64,000 nt of DNA from an uncultured Atopobiaceae bacterium. GTDB taxonomy: Bacteria; Actinomycetota; Coriobacteriia; Coriobacteriales; Atopobiaceae. The translations under genes were made by a program, and so were the position numbers. The stretch's first letter is position 1, and each line of letters starts with the position of its first letter. The notes under the pieces are model-generated. The model had not been told where the DNA came from. It saw nothing but the letters and a program-made list of their open reading frames with translations, and ran no database searches. Of this stretch, positions 53,518 through 62,600 are shown one piece after another. The DNA is taken from contig CALUNW010000011.1 of NCBI GenBank assembly GCA_944322145.1, positions 31,320 to 95,319 of the forward strand, given 5' to 3'.

Positions 53518-53518
53518 G

Positions 53519-54094
53519 CTAGTTCTCCTTCTCCGTAGTGACGTTCTCGTCCCCGGCCTTGGGCTTCTCGTCGAAGGCGCCCTTGATCGGGACGATGGTC
53601 ATGTGCATGTTGCGACCCTCCATGAGGGGCTTCTGCTCGACGGTCGCGACGTCCTTCAGGTCCTCGGCAAGGCGATCGAGCACCATGCGCCCCTGCTCCG
53701 GGTGGGCCATCTCGCGGCCGCGGAACATAATCGTGATCTTGACGCGCGCGCCCTTCTTGAGGAAGCGGATGACGTGACCCTTCTTGGTCTCGTAGTCGCC
53801 CACGTCGATCTTGGGACGGAACTTCATCTCCTTGACCTCGACCTTGGCCTGGTTCTTGCGAGCGGCCTTGGCCTTGCGGTCCTGCTCGTACTTGAACTTG
53901 CGGTAGTCGAGCATCTTGCAGACGGGCGGCTCCGCGTTCGGCGCGATCTCAACGAGGTCGAGGCCCTGATCGCGGGCAATCCTCAGCGCGTCGCGCACGC
54001 CGAAGAGACCCATCTGGGAGCCGTCGATGCCAATCAGACGGCACGTGCGGGACGTAATCTCCTCGTTGATGCGAGGACCATCGTTCCTGGCTAT
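53519..54094 (-). CDS. infC: Translation initiation factor IF-3, apparently starting at AUA
   Basis: IF-3 keeps subunits apart and checks the start codon. The first conventional start, ATG 54013, would delete the conserved N-terminus. Upstream in frame are [20 protein letters not shown] before [20 protein letters not shown], exactly the family N-terminus. The only codon well placed behind the strong AAGGAG site is ATA at 54092-54094, six bases downstream of it, giving (I/M)[11 protein letters not shown] and 191 residues. A TGA lies in frame 21 bases upstream, and no ATG, GTG or TTG exists between it and residue 28. E. coli infC starts with AUU, which lets IF-3 repress itself; AUA would serve the same purpose. 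[20 protein letters not shown] and the C-terminal [13 protein letters not shown] region follow. rpmI and rplT are next. Confidence 0.92.
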   Translation of the reverse strand: MARNDGPRINEEITSRTCRLIGIDGSQMGLFGVRDALRIARDQGLDLVEIAPNAEPPVCKMLDYRKFKYEQDRKAKAARKNQAKVEVKEMKFRPKIDVGDYETKKGHVIRFLKKGARVKITIMFRGREMAHPEQGRMVLDRLAEDLKDVATVEQKPLMEGRNMHMTIVPIKGAFDEKPKAGDENVTTEKEN

Positions 54095-54132
54095 GTCGAA
54101 CTCCTTCCTCTCTCATCTGCGGCTTGCGCCAC

Positions 54133-54169
54133 AAAAAAGCTCCCGACACCAAGCAGCGGCGTCCGGGAG
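54133..54169 (-). promoter_or_regulatory. Attenuator hairpin in the infC leader
   Basis: The minus strand reads CTCCCGGACGCC, a short loop, GGTGTCGGGAGC and TTTTTT, a Rho-independent terminator only about 40 bases before the infC ribosome-binding site and well after the likely promoter. This layout fits L20-type leader control of infC-rpmI-rplT as known in B. subtilis, but the L20-binding motif itself was not identified. Confidence 0.7.
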
Positions 54170-54285
54170 ACATCGCTCGCCACAAGGGCGAGAAGGGCAT
54201 ACGTTGTCTGACCAGACAGCAACCGTGAGGCGCCGTGTAGGTGGGGACCCACTTTCGATCCCACTTCGCAAAAGCACACCTGACG

Positions 54286-54314
54286 AGAATAGCACGCGGA
54301 TGGCATCGCGGCAA
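54286..54314 (-). promoter_or_regulatory. Promoter of infC-rpmI-rplT
   Basis: On the minus strand TTGCCG, 17 bp, TATTCT, with TGC before the -10. Transcription would start near 54278, giving a leader of about 180 bases that contains the attenuator. Confidence 0.7.
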
Positions 54315-54368
54315 CGGGTTTTTCTCGCCAGATTATCTCCACAAGAGGCGGGCGTGACAGTTGGGGCG

Positions 54369-54431
54369 TGTGACAATTAGGGCAGGTGACAATTTAACCT
54401 GTCCTAATTGTCACCTGCCCTAATTGTCACA
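54369..54431. repeat. Family C palindrome with extended 26-bp perfect arms
   Basis: Arms 54369-54394 and 54406-54431 are perfect inverse copies around TAACCTGTCCT. The inner 29 bp (54386-54414) equal the family C core at 1190-1218. The next unit outwards repeats TGACAATTAGGGCAGG. It lies between infC's promoter and the ferritin stop. Confidence 0.88.
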
Positions 54432-54455
54432 GCCCGTCACGTCCCGTTTTGGCAG

Positions 54456-54974
54456 CTAGAGCTTGAGGGAGGCGGACTGCACGTAGGTGCGCGCCTGATA
54501 CTCGCGGTCGAGGTCGTAGAGCCCCTTGGGGTCGCAGCCAAAGAGCTTCATGTTGGTGATCATGTCTCGGGCGTTGGTCTCCTCCTCGCCCTGCTCCTCC
54601 ACGAACCAGTCCAAGAACTTCATCGTGCGGACGTCATGGGCGGCGTGCGCGACCTCATAGCAGTGGTGGATGAGGCTCGTAACGTACTCCTCGTGCTCGA
54701 GGCCGGCCTCCAGCGGCGCGAGGTCGCTCTCGAAGGACTTGTCAGGCTTGGCGATGGCCTCCATCGCAGGCCGGAAGTCGTTGTCGAGCAGGTAGCGGCG
54801 GATGGCAAGCGCGTGGTCCATCTCCTCCTTGGCCTGGATCTCGTACCAGTTGGCAAAGCCCTTGAGGCCGCGGTCGTCGTAGTAGTCGGCAAAGGTGAGA
54901 TAGAGGTAGGCGGAGTACATCTCCTTGTTGATCTGCTCGTTGAGGACAGCGGTGACTTCGGCGGAAAGTGCCAT
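54456..54974 (-). CDS. Ferritin (non-haem, bacterial)
   Basis: A 172-residue iron-storage protein forming a 24-subunit shell that oxidises Fe(II). The ferroxidase ligands are visible: E in NEQINKEMYSAYLYL, E and H in QAKEEMDHALAIRRYL, E in LEAGLEHEEYVTSLIHH and the QGEEE of FVEEQGEEETNARD. NWYEIQAKEEMDHA has no haem-binding Met, so it is FtnA-like rather than bacterioferritin. GAAGGGAATACC precedes the ATG. It stands alone. Confidence 0.93.
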   Translation of the reverse strand: MALSAEVTAVLNEQINKEMYSAYLYLTFADYYDDRGLKGFANWYEIQAKEEMDHALAIRRYLLDNDFRPAMEAIAKPDKSFESDLAPLEAGLEHEEYVTSLIHHCYEVAHAAHDVRTMKFLDWFVEEQGEEETNARDMITNMKLFGCDPKGLYDLDREYQARTYVQSASLKL

Positions 54975-55066
54975 GGTATTCCCTTCTCTGATGCTTGTCG
55001 TTCCATGCTCATCATACCCCGTCGGCGGGCCAGAAATACACTCCGTTCAATCGCCCGAATCTAAGC

Positions 55067-55116
55067 TGCTTTACGTGCTTTACGTGCTTTACGTCTTCAC
55101 CTGCGTGAGGTAAACT
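55067..55116 (+). promoter_or_regulatory. Operator/promoter region of the toxin-antitoxin pair: three tandem 9-mers
   Basis: TGCTTTACG occurs three times in a row (55067-55093). It is followed by TCTTCACCTGCGTGAGG and then TAAACT, where TTTACG and GTAAA are partly symmetrical. Such tandem sites just ahead of a ribbon-helix-helix antitoxin gene are typical autoregulation targets. The -10 may be TAAACT at 55111-55116. Confidence 0.6.
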
Positions 55117-55135
55117 CAACCAAAGGAGGAACACT

Positions 55136-55528
55136 ATGTCGACCGCCGTTACCTCGCAGGTCAACGCGCGCATAGACGCAGAGCTCAAACGCTCCGGGGA
55201 CGCGGCGATGGCAGCTGCGGGGCTTACTCCCACGCAAGCGGTTCGCGCGCTCTGGAGCCTTGCGTCACGCCTGGCCGACAAGCCCGAAAAGCTGCACGAG
55301 ACCCTTTTCCCCGAAGAGCGCGCAGAGAGGGAGCGCGCGCTTGATGACAGGACAAGGCGCCACCTCCAGCTTGTTCGGGAGGGGGCGGGCATCATGGACA
55401 AGGCCCTTCTGGCGCAGGGCGTCACGCCACCGGCCCCGCACGAGCACCTCGACATCTCCTATGAGGAGCTAAGGCAGCTCGCCTACCGCGAGCAGTTCCC
55501 CGACTTCGATTGGGGGGCGCTGACATGA
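55136..55528 (+). CDS. Antitoxin, RelB/DinJ-like ribbon-helix-helix type
   Basis: 130 residues. The N-terminus VTSQVNARIDAELKRSGDAA then LTPTQAVRALWSLASRLADK matches RelB/DinJ antitoxins, with the strand and first helix making the DNA-binding RHH dimer. The C-terminal part (about residues 50-130) is charged and ends QFPDFDWGALT; it is expected to wrap the toxin. AAAGGAGG lies 7-8 nt before the ATG. Its stop overlaps the toxin start (ATGA). It probably represses its own promoter through the TGCTTTACG repeats. Confidence 0.75.
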   Translation: MSTAVTSQVNARIDAELKRSGDAAMAAAGLTPTQAVRALWSLASRLADKPEKLHETLFPEERAERERALDDRTRRHLQLVREGAGIMDKALLAQGVTPPAPHEHLDISYEELRQLAYREQFPDFDWGALT

Positions 55529-56055
55529 GCGCGGGCACCCTCAAGGTTCTTCTCGACACCAACATCTGGGTGGACTACTACTCGAGCGCGCGTGAAGGGC
55601 ATGCCGACGCCGTCGGCCTCTTAGAACTCGCGGCGCAAGCTGGGGCAGACCTCCTCTACGCCATCCCGACCTCAAAGGACCTCTTCTATCTCATCTCGTC
55701 TGACTTCAAGGCATGGACGAGAAGGCAGTGCGGCGGCAGGCTCACTCACGAGCAGGCTGCCGCCGCAACTGAGATGGCCTGGGGATGCCTGGACAACATG
55801 ACGCAGATTGCCACGGCGGTGGGCTGCGACGTCTCGGACGTGTGGATTGCCTGCAAGAGAAAGCGCCTTCACGCGGACTACGAGGACAACCTCGTGCTCG
55901 CAGCGGCCGAGCGCTCTCACGCCGACCTTCTTGTGACCAGCGACGAGCAGCTGCTCAAGCATGCCCCCGTCGCAGCGCTCGGCCTGGGTGACGCCATCGC
56001 GTACCTCGAGACGCTCGGGCAAGACGATAACGAGAAGGACAACGGTCTGGTATAG
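55525..56055 (+). CDS. PIN-domain toxin (probable ribonuclease)
   Basis: 176 residues. VLLDTNIWVDYYSS near the start carries the first acidic residues of the PIN active site. YEDNLVLAAAERSHADLLVT then SDEQLL carries the later ones, and AVGCDVSDVWIACKRKRLHA lies between. PIN toxins cut RNA, often tRNA or rRNA. Start at ATG 55525 overlaps the antitoxin stop. The pairing of a RelB/DinJ-like antitoxin with a PIN rather than a RelE/YafQ toxin is less usual. TTCTTCTCG directly follows its TAG stop. Confidence 0.82.
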   Translation: MSAGTLKVLLDTNIWVDYYSSAREGHADAVGLLELAAQAGADLLYAIPTSKDLFYLISSDFKAWTRRQCGGRLTHEQAAAATEMAWGCLDNMTQIATAVGCDVSDVWIACKRKRLHADYEDNLVLAAAERSHADLLVTSDEQLLKHAPVAALGLGDAIAYLETLGQDDNEKDNGLV

Positions 56056-56094
56056 TTCTTCTCGCCGCGTCGCGCATGGACGCGTGACGGAAGG

Positions 56095-56179
56095 GCCCGA
56101 GTGGCGGAATTGGCAGACGCGACGGTCTCAAAAACCGTTGAGGCAACTCGTGCGGGTTCGAGCCCCGCCTCGGGCACCA
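56095..56179 (+). tRNA. tRNA-Leu (anticodon CAA)
   Basis: 85 bases with the long variable arm of class II tRNAs (TTGAGGCAACTCGT). Acceptor GCCCGAG/CTCGGGC, anticodon loop CTCAAAA, encoded CCA. It lies 39 bp past the toxin gene, so the toxin-antitoxin pair sits right beside a tRNA gene. Confidence 0.95.
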
Positions 56180-56296
56180 GCTTCTCCCCCTCAATCCGAG
56201 TGAGACTCGACGTCCGCTCATCGAGTGCGGACACTTTCTTGGCAGATGAAGAGAAGTGCGGCGCCGCTGACGAGAAGGACGTGCGCCCCAGACCGC

Positions 56297-56932
56297 CTAC
56301 CGCAGGAACGGGTTTCTCGCGAGCTCGACGGCCATAGACGTGGCAGGGCCGTGGCCGCACAGCAGCATCGTCTCGGGCGCGATCTCCGCCGCCATGCGGC
56401 GAAGCGAGGCCAGGATGGTGCGCTCGTCGCCGCCGGTGAGGTCCGTGCGACCGTGGCTGCCGGGAAAGAGCGTGTCGCCCACGAAGGCAAGGCCCTCAGC
56501 GCTGCCCCCGCCCACGAGCACGATGCCCCCGGGCGTGTGGCCCGGCGTCTCCATCACGGTGAAGGTGGCCGTGCCCACCTTGATGACATCGCCCTCGGCG
56601 AGCAGACGGTCCGCCGCCGGAGCGTTCTCGTCGTAGCTGCGGCCCACCTCGCTCATCTCGCCCGCGTGGCGCGCGAGCTCGGCGTCGGCAGCATGGATCG
56701 CAAAGGGGGCACCGGTCGCATGGCAGAGCGCCGCGACGCCGCCGACGTGGTCGCCATGGCCATGCGTCGCCGCGACGCAGGTCACGCGCACGTCGTCGAG
56801 GTGCTCGGCCACAGCGGCGCCCGAACCGCCCGGATCCACCACCAGGCACTCCCCCGCGCTCACATAGGCGTAGCAGTTGGTCTGGAGCGGCGTCACCGTG
56901 AACTGCCGCAGCTCGTCTCTCTTCTCGGCCAT
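56297..56932 (-). CDS. Metallo-beta-lactamase-fold hydrolase (glyoxalase II-like)
   Basis: A 211-residue cytoplasmic metal hydrolase. The zinc motif THGHGDHVGG (HxHxDH) is near residue 57, a further His in METPGHTPGGIVLV, the bridging Asp in FVGDTLFPGSHGRTDL and the last His in LLCGHGPAT. This is the short bacterial YcbL/GloB-like form; thioester hydrolysis is likely but the substrate is not known. CGGAGGAGGGTCC precedes ATG 56932. It lies upstream of no obvious partner. ACGTCCTTCTCGT follows the stop on the sense strand. Confidence 0.85.
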   Translation of the reverse strand: MAEKRDELRQFTVTPLQTNCYAYVSAGECLVVDPGGSGAAVAEHLDDVRVTCVAATHGHGDHVGGVAALCHATGAPFAIHAADAELARHAGEMSEVGRSYDENAPAADRLLAEGDVIKVGTATFTVMETPGHTPGGIVLVGGGSAEGLAFVGDTLFPGSHGRTDLTGGDERTILASLRRMAAEIAPETMLLCGHGPATSMAVELARNPFLR

Positions 56933-57260
56933 GGACCCTCCTCCGTCGTGGTCTGGGACCATTGTGCACGCCGGCACTCCCGCACACAACCGCGGTTGTG
57001 AGTTTTGTCGCCTCTCGTGCGCCGACCTTACCCAACCCGACGTCTTTCTTGACGATTGTGGGCAAAACGTTTTATGCAAACGGAGGCCATGGGGCCTCGT
57101 GCGTTGCGAAATGGCCAAAACCGCGCACCCATGGCTCGGTTGTGTGCAACATCTTTGATGCCGACTCGCGGATTCATCAAAGATGTTGCACACAACCGCC
57201 GAAAACGGTGCGAGAAGGACGTCAGGCCGGGACAGGGCCGCCGGGACAGGGCAGCCGCCG
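56933..57260. other. Palindrome-rich spacer between the metallo-hydrolase gene and rsh
   Basis: The 328-bp gap has no credible gene. It holds CACAACCGCGGTTGTG near 56985, a larger palindrome at 57137-57198, and a doubled GCCGGGACAGG near 57231-57250 just past rsh. Confidence 0.5.
57137..57198. repeat. 24-bp perfect-arm palindrome (family F)
   Basis: CGGTTGTGTGCAACATCTTT then GATG at 57137-57160 and its exact inverse at 57175-57198, separated by 14 bases. TTGTGYGCA-like blocks recur near 56963 and 56985. It lies about 60 bp beyond the rsh stop. Confidence 0.8.
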
Positions 57261-59675
57261 CTAGCGAACGCGCTGCTTCATCTGGTTGGCGCCCTCGCCG
57301 GGCATGATGCGGCGCGCGTCGTAGACAGACGGCACGCGGCTCACGGCAGAGAGCAGCACGTCAAGGAGGCTTGCGTCGGATATCGCCACGAGGAAGCGCA
57401 GGCGCGCCACGCCCTGCGCGCTCGTCTGCGTGGCTGCGGAGAGGATGTTTGCCCCCGCGTCGCCGATGGCGACGGTGATGTCCTTGAGCAGGCCCATGCG
57501 GTCCGTGGCCTCGACGACGATCTCCACCCTGAACTCCGTGGCGCCGGAGGTGTCCCACGCGACCTCGATCATTCGGTCAGGGTTGCGCATGAGATCGGTC
57601 ACGTTGGGGCAGTTGGCTCGGTGCACCGAGACGCCGCGACCGCGGGTGATGAAGCCCACGATCTCGTCGCCCGCCACGGGGTTGCAGCAGTGCGCCAGGT
57701 GCACGAGCAGGTCGGGGTCGCCCTTGACCACGACGCCGCAGTTGGAGCGCTTGCGCTTGCCGCGCGCGGCCTGCGTCAGGGCGTAGGAGGTCATGACCGG
57801 CCTGCCGGACGCCATCGCGCGCTCGTGCTCGGCGCGCTTCTCGGCCTCGGCAGCCTGGGCGGCGAGCTGCTCGGGCGAGCCCTCCTCGAGGATCTCCTCG
57901 ATGCGGTTGGCCGCCTGCTTGAGCGAGACCTTGCCTGAGTGCACCGCGGCGAACAGGTCGTCGGGCGAGCGCAGCTCGAAGCCCTCGCACACGCGCTCGA
58001 TCGCCTTGACCGTGCGGCGCGTCGAGATGCCGTATCCGCGCTTGCGTAGCTCGTGGGCGAGCTCGGTGCGGCCGGCCTCTGCGTCGTCGTTTCTGTTCTG
58101 GGTCGAGAAGAACTTGCGGATCTTGGCGCGGGTGGACGGCATGACCACCATGCTCATCCAGTCGCGGCTCGGCTTTGCGTTCTTGTTGGTGAGGACCTCC
58201 ACGCGGTCGCCCATGTGCAGCGTGTAGGACAGCGGGACCACGGCGCCGTTGACCTTGGCCCCCACGCAGTGGTTGCCGACCTCGGTGTGGACGGCGTAGG
58301 CAAAGTCGAGCGGCGTCGAGTCGCGGCGCAGGCTCATGACCTCGCCCTTGGGCGTGAAGACGAAGATCTCGTGCTCGAAGAGGTCCACGCGCAGGTTGTC
58401 GAGGAACTCGTGCGGGTCGTCGATGTCGTCCTCGGTCGCCCAGTCGAGCGTCTTGCGGATCCAGTTGATCGTGGAGTCGATCGCGCGGTCCTCGGCGCTC
58501 ATGCGCCCGCGCGAGTTTCCCTCCTTCTTGTAGAGCCAGTGCGCGGCGATGCCGTACTCGGAGGCCTCGTGCATCTCCGCCGTGCGGATCTGGATCTCGA
58601 TGGGCTTGCCGTCCGGGCCCACCACCGTGGTGTGAAGGCTCTGGTAGAGGTTGGCCTTGGGCGTGGCGATGTAGTCTTTGAAGCGGCCGGGCATCGGGTT
58701 CCAGAGGGAGTGGACAGCGCCGAGGGCGGAGTAGCAATCCCCCACCGACTGCGTGATCACGCGCAGCGCGATGAGGTCGTAGATGTCGGAGAACTCGCGC
58801 CCCTTGCGCGTCATCTTCTGGTAGATGCTCCAGAGGTGCTTGGGTCGACCCGTGATCTGGTAGTTCTTGAGCCCGGCGGCCTTGAGCTCGTCGTCGAGCG
58901 TCTTGATGGCGGCCTCGGTGTCGTCCTCGCGCTGCGCGCGCGAGTCCTGGACCATGCGGGCGACGCGCTGGTACTCCTCGGGCTCGAGCCAGAAGAAGGC
59001 CAGGTCCTCGAGCTCCCACTTGACCGACGAGATGCCCAGGCGGTCGGCGAGCGGCGCGTACACGTCCATGGTCTCGCGCGCCTTGAACTGGCGGCGGTCG
59101 GGCGGCAGCGCCGCGAGCGTGCGCATGTTGTGCAGGCGGTCGGCGAGCTTGATGATGACCACGCGGATGTCGCGGCTCATGGCGAGGAACATCTTCCGCA
59201 GGTTCCACGCCTGCTTGGCGTCCATCGAGGAGACCTGGATCGAGGTGAGCTTGGTCACGCCGTCCACGAGGTCGGCGACCGTCTCGCCAAAGAGGTCACG
59301 CAGCTCGTCGAGGGTGGCGGGCGTGTCCTCCACCGTGTCGTGAAGCAGGGCCGCGCAGATGGTGTCCTCGTCCATGCGCAGGTCGTGCGCGAGGATGAGG
59401 GCCACCTCGACGGGGTGGTTGATGTAGGGCTCGCCGGAGCGGCGCCGCTGGTCCTGGTGGAACTCCGCGGCAAAGCGGTAGGCGCGCTCGACCTTCTCGA
59501 GGCCCTCCTCGTCGAGATAGTTCTCGCAGGCAGCCTGGAGCAGCCGGTAGTTGGCCGCGGTCGGGATGCTCTTCTTGGGCTTGGCGGGCACGACGGGCGC
59601 CGCAGGGACGGCGGCCGCGGGCGCGGCCTCGGGCGCCGCGGGCGTCTTGGTCGTGCTGGGATCGGTCTGGCTCAT
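57261..59675 (-). CDS. rsh: Bifunctional (p)ppGpp synthetase/hydrolase
   Basis: The RelA/SpoT homologue that makes and breaks the stringent-response signal. 804 residues in the usual order: a Pro/Ala-rich N-terminal tail (about 45 residues), an HD hydrolase domain with INHPVEVALILAHDLRMDED and ALLHDTVEDT, and a synthetase domain with DIYDLIALRVITQSVGDCYS and YQSLHTTVVGPDGKPIEIQI. These are followed by TGS (EIFVFTPKGEVMSLRRDSTP), a Cys-His zinc-finger-like region (VHLAHCCNPVAGDEIVGFIT) and a C-terminal ACT domain (EIVVEATDRMGLLKDITVAI). The intact HD residues argue for hydrolase activity. It starts 2 bp after the recJ-helicase stop. Confidence 0.95.
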   Translation of the reverse strand: MSQTDPSTTKTPAAPEAAPAAAVPAAPVVPAKPKKSIPTAANYRLLQAACENYLDEEGLEKVERAYRFAAEFHQDQRRRSGEPYINHPVEVALILAHDLRMDEDTICAALLHDTVEDTPATLDELRDLFGETVADLVDGVTKLTSIQVSSMDAKQAWNLRKMFLAMSRDIRVVIIKLADRLHNMRTLAALPPDRRQFKARETMDVYAPLADRLGISSVKWELEDLAFFWLEPEEYQRVARMVQDSRAQREDDTEAAIKTLDDELKAAGLKNYQITGRPKHLWSIYQKMTRKGREFSDIYDLIALRVITQSVGDCYSALGAVHSLWNPMPGRFKDYIATPKANLYQSLHTTVVGPDGKPIEIQIRTAEMHEASEYGIAAHWLYKKEGNSRGRMSAEDRAIDSTINWIRKTLDWATEDDIDDPHEFLDNLRVDLFEHEIFVFTPKGEVMSLRRDSTPLDFAYAVHTEVGNHCVGAKVNGAVVPLSYTLHMGDRVEVLTNKNAKPSRDWMSMVVMPSTRAKIRKFFSTQNRNDDAEAGRTELAHELRKRGYGISTRRTVKAIERVCEGFELRSPDDLFAAVHSGKVSLKQAANRIEEILEEGSPEQLAAQAAEAEKRAEHERAMASGRPVMTSYALTQAARGKRKRSNCGVVVKGDPDLLVHLAHCCNPVAGDEIVGFITRGRGVSVHRANCPNVTDLMRNPDRMIEVAWDTSGATEFRVEIVVEATDRMGLLKDITVAIGDAGANILSAATQTSAQGVARLRFLVAISDASLLDVLLSAVSRVPSVYDARRIMPGEGANQMKQRVR

Positions 59676-59677
59676 CG

Positions 59678-62600
59678 CTACTCACTCCCCTCCCGCACGA
59701 TGATACCGAAGTTCGGCGTGATGGGGCGGTTGACGCGGGCGAGAAGGACCTCGGCCGGCGCGTCGAGCGCCCAGCGGCTGAACTCCGCGAACGCGCGCTG
59801 GAGGCGGAGCCCCTCGAGATAGCACGCGGACTGGGCGAGCTCCATGCGCGCGGGCGCGCTCGCCATCGAGACCCTGCGGGCGTCGCCCCAGCCGCTCACC
59901 GAGCAGAACCCGAGCTCCGAGAAGATCGAGAGGCCGGAGGCGACCTCGCGGGCATCGAGCGGCGAGAGCGGCTCGCGGCCGCGGGCGGCGCGGGCGATGG
60001 CCTCGTCGTCGAGCGAGACGGGGCCGCCGGAGCGGAAGAGCCCGACGAGCGTCCGGTAGAGCGTGACGAGCTCGTCGCGGGCGGGCGCGGCGGAGGAGAG
60101 GACCGCCTCGCCGGGGCGAACGTCCTCGGGCCCGAAGAGCAGGTGCACGGTGGCGGGCGCGCCGTCGCGGCCCGCACGTCCGCTCATCTGGTTGAACTCC
60201 ACCTGCCCGAGGGGCAGCCCAAAGAGCACGACGTGCCTGATCCCGGGGAGGTTGACGCCCTCGCCGAAGGCACTCGTCGAGACAACGCACGCGAGTTCGT
60301 CCGCGCGAAACGCTCGCTCGACGCGCAGGCGGGTGTCGCGGGAGAGCCCGGCGTGATAGTAGGAGATCTTGCCGGCGAGGTCCGGGACCCTGTGGCGCAG
60401 CATGCGCACGAGACTGACCGCGCGGTCGCGCGAGGTGACGTAGACCACGCACTTCTCGCCCGTGGAGACGATGCGGGCGAGGGACGCCTCGCGGTCGCAG
60501 GACGCGCGCCCGTCGTCGAGCAGAAGGTTGTCGCGGACCGCCTCATCGACGATGACGTCCGCCTCGTCGATGGAGAGCAGGTCGCAGATCCCGCGGGCGA
60601 CGTCCGGGGCCGCGGTCGCCGTGACGGCGAGCGCGACGGGGTGACCCAGGTCCGCGAGGACCGCGGGAAGCTCGAGGTAGGCGTCACGGTCCCCGGGGGA
60701 CGCGAGCCCCGCGTGGTGCGCCTCGTCGACCACGACGAAGCCGACGCGCCGGGACTGCGCGAAGTCGGCGCGATGGATCGAGAGGAACTCCGGCGTGGTG
60801 AGCACGATGTCGGCGGCGCCGGAGGCGAGCGCAGCGAAGATACGCGCACGCTCCGCCTGCGAGGTCTCGCCGGTCAGGACCTCCGTCGTCACGCCCGCCC
60901 GCGCAAGGTCCTCGCGCAGGTGGAAGAACTGGTCGGCAACGAGAGCGCGCAGGGGATAGACGAAGACGCTCGCACGGCCGCGGGAGATGGCCTCGCGCGC
61001 CGCGTGCAGATGAAAGACGAGCGACTTGCCCCGTCCCGTCGCCATGACGGCGAGGCAGGAGCGGCCGGCGGCGAGCCGGTCGAGGGCAGCGCTCTGAGCG
61101 GGAAGCAGGGCCGCGTCGCCGATGAGCAGCCGCCGAAGGGCGTCATCAAGGGCGGTGGCGTCGAGTGCGGAGAGCTCGGCGCGACGCTGCAGGGCAGGGG
61201 GCTCGGGCGCCTCGTCCCTCTCGCCCCCCGCGACGTCCTCGGGCGCCGACGCCCCCTCCCGGGGGGCATCGCGGTACAGGATGTCCTTGACCATGAGCTT
61301 TGGCTTGGTCCGGCCCTGCCAGGTCTCGTTGACCGCCTCGAAGACGAGGTCGCAGACGCCCTCCCAGGCCGCGGCGCGCTCGGGCTCGGGGACGCGGAAC
61401 ATGATCGCCGCCACCGAGCTGACGCCGTCGGTCGCCATGAAGCGCAGGTGCGCCCCGTCCGCCCCCACGAGAGCGCGGTTGCGCATGCTCACGCCGCGCG
61501 CGGCGAGGATCGGCTTCTTGTTGCCCTGCCCGAAGGGCTGGAGCAGCTCGAGCGCGTCGAGAGACTCAACGGTGAGCTCCCCCAGCTCGCAGACTGCCGT
61601 GACCTCGCCGACATCGACGAACTGCTCGTCGGGCAGCGCGTCGAGCGCCTCGTCGAGCCGGGCGCGGAACTCGTCGAGGCGCGACGCCTCGCAGGTGACG
61701 CCGACGGCCCCCGCGTGCCCGCCAAAGCGGACGAGCACGTCGGAGCACTGCTCGACGGCATGGAAGAGGTCGACCGAGCCGACGGAGCGGCCCGACCCGC
61801 GCGCCACCCCCTCGTCGTCGATCGTGAAGACGATGGCGGGGACGTGGTAGCGGCTCACGAGGCGCGAGGCGACGATGCCCTTGACGCCCTCGTGCCAGCC
61901 GCGGCCCCCCACCACGACGGCGCGGCCGCCCCGATAGGTGCGCTCGGCCTCCGCGAGGGCCTCCTCCGCGAGGGCGCCCTCGGTCTCCTTGCGCTCGGCG
62001 TTGATGGCCTCGAGGCGGCCGGCAAGGATCGTGGCGTCGGAGACGTCCTCGGTCAGCAGCAGCTCGAGGGCCACGTCGGTCGAGTCCATGCGGCCCGCGG
62101 CGTTGAGGCGCGGGATGAGCGAGAAGGGCAGGCCGTCGGCGCTCGCCTGGGCGAGGTCGATCCCTGCGGTGGCGGCGAGCGCCGCGATCCCCGGACGGGA
62201 GCTGCGGCGCATGAGCCGGATGCCCTCGGCCACGATGGCGCGGTTCTCGCCCGTGAGCTGCATCATGTCCGAAAGGGTGCCGAGGGCCGCGACGTCGAGG
62301 AACTCGAGCCACAGGTCCGGCATGCCGCGACGCCCGCCGAGCTCGCAGACGAGCTTGAGCGCCACGCCGACGCCCGCGAGCTCGCGGGAGGGGCAGTCGC
62401 AGGAGAGCTTGGGGTCGGTCACGGGAACGCCCGATGGCACGAGGTCGGAAGGCTCGTGGTGGTCGGTCACGACGACATCGATGCCCTCGGCGACGAGCCA
62501 CTCTACCTCTCGCGCCGAGGCGATGCCGTTGTCCACGGTCACGACGAGGCTGGGGTCGCACGCCTCGCGCACGCGGGCGAGCGCCTCGCGAGAGAGTCCG

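Noticed and set aside
53519..54013. infC starting at the first ATG (54013)
   Set aside because: It would delete 27 conserved residues of the IF-3 N-domain and has no ribosome-binding site; the AUA start behind AAGGAG is better supported.
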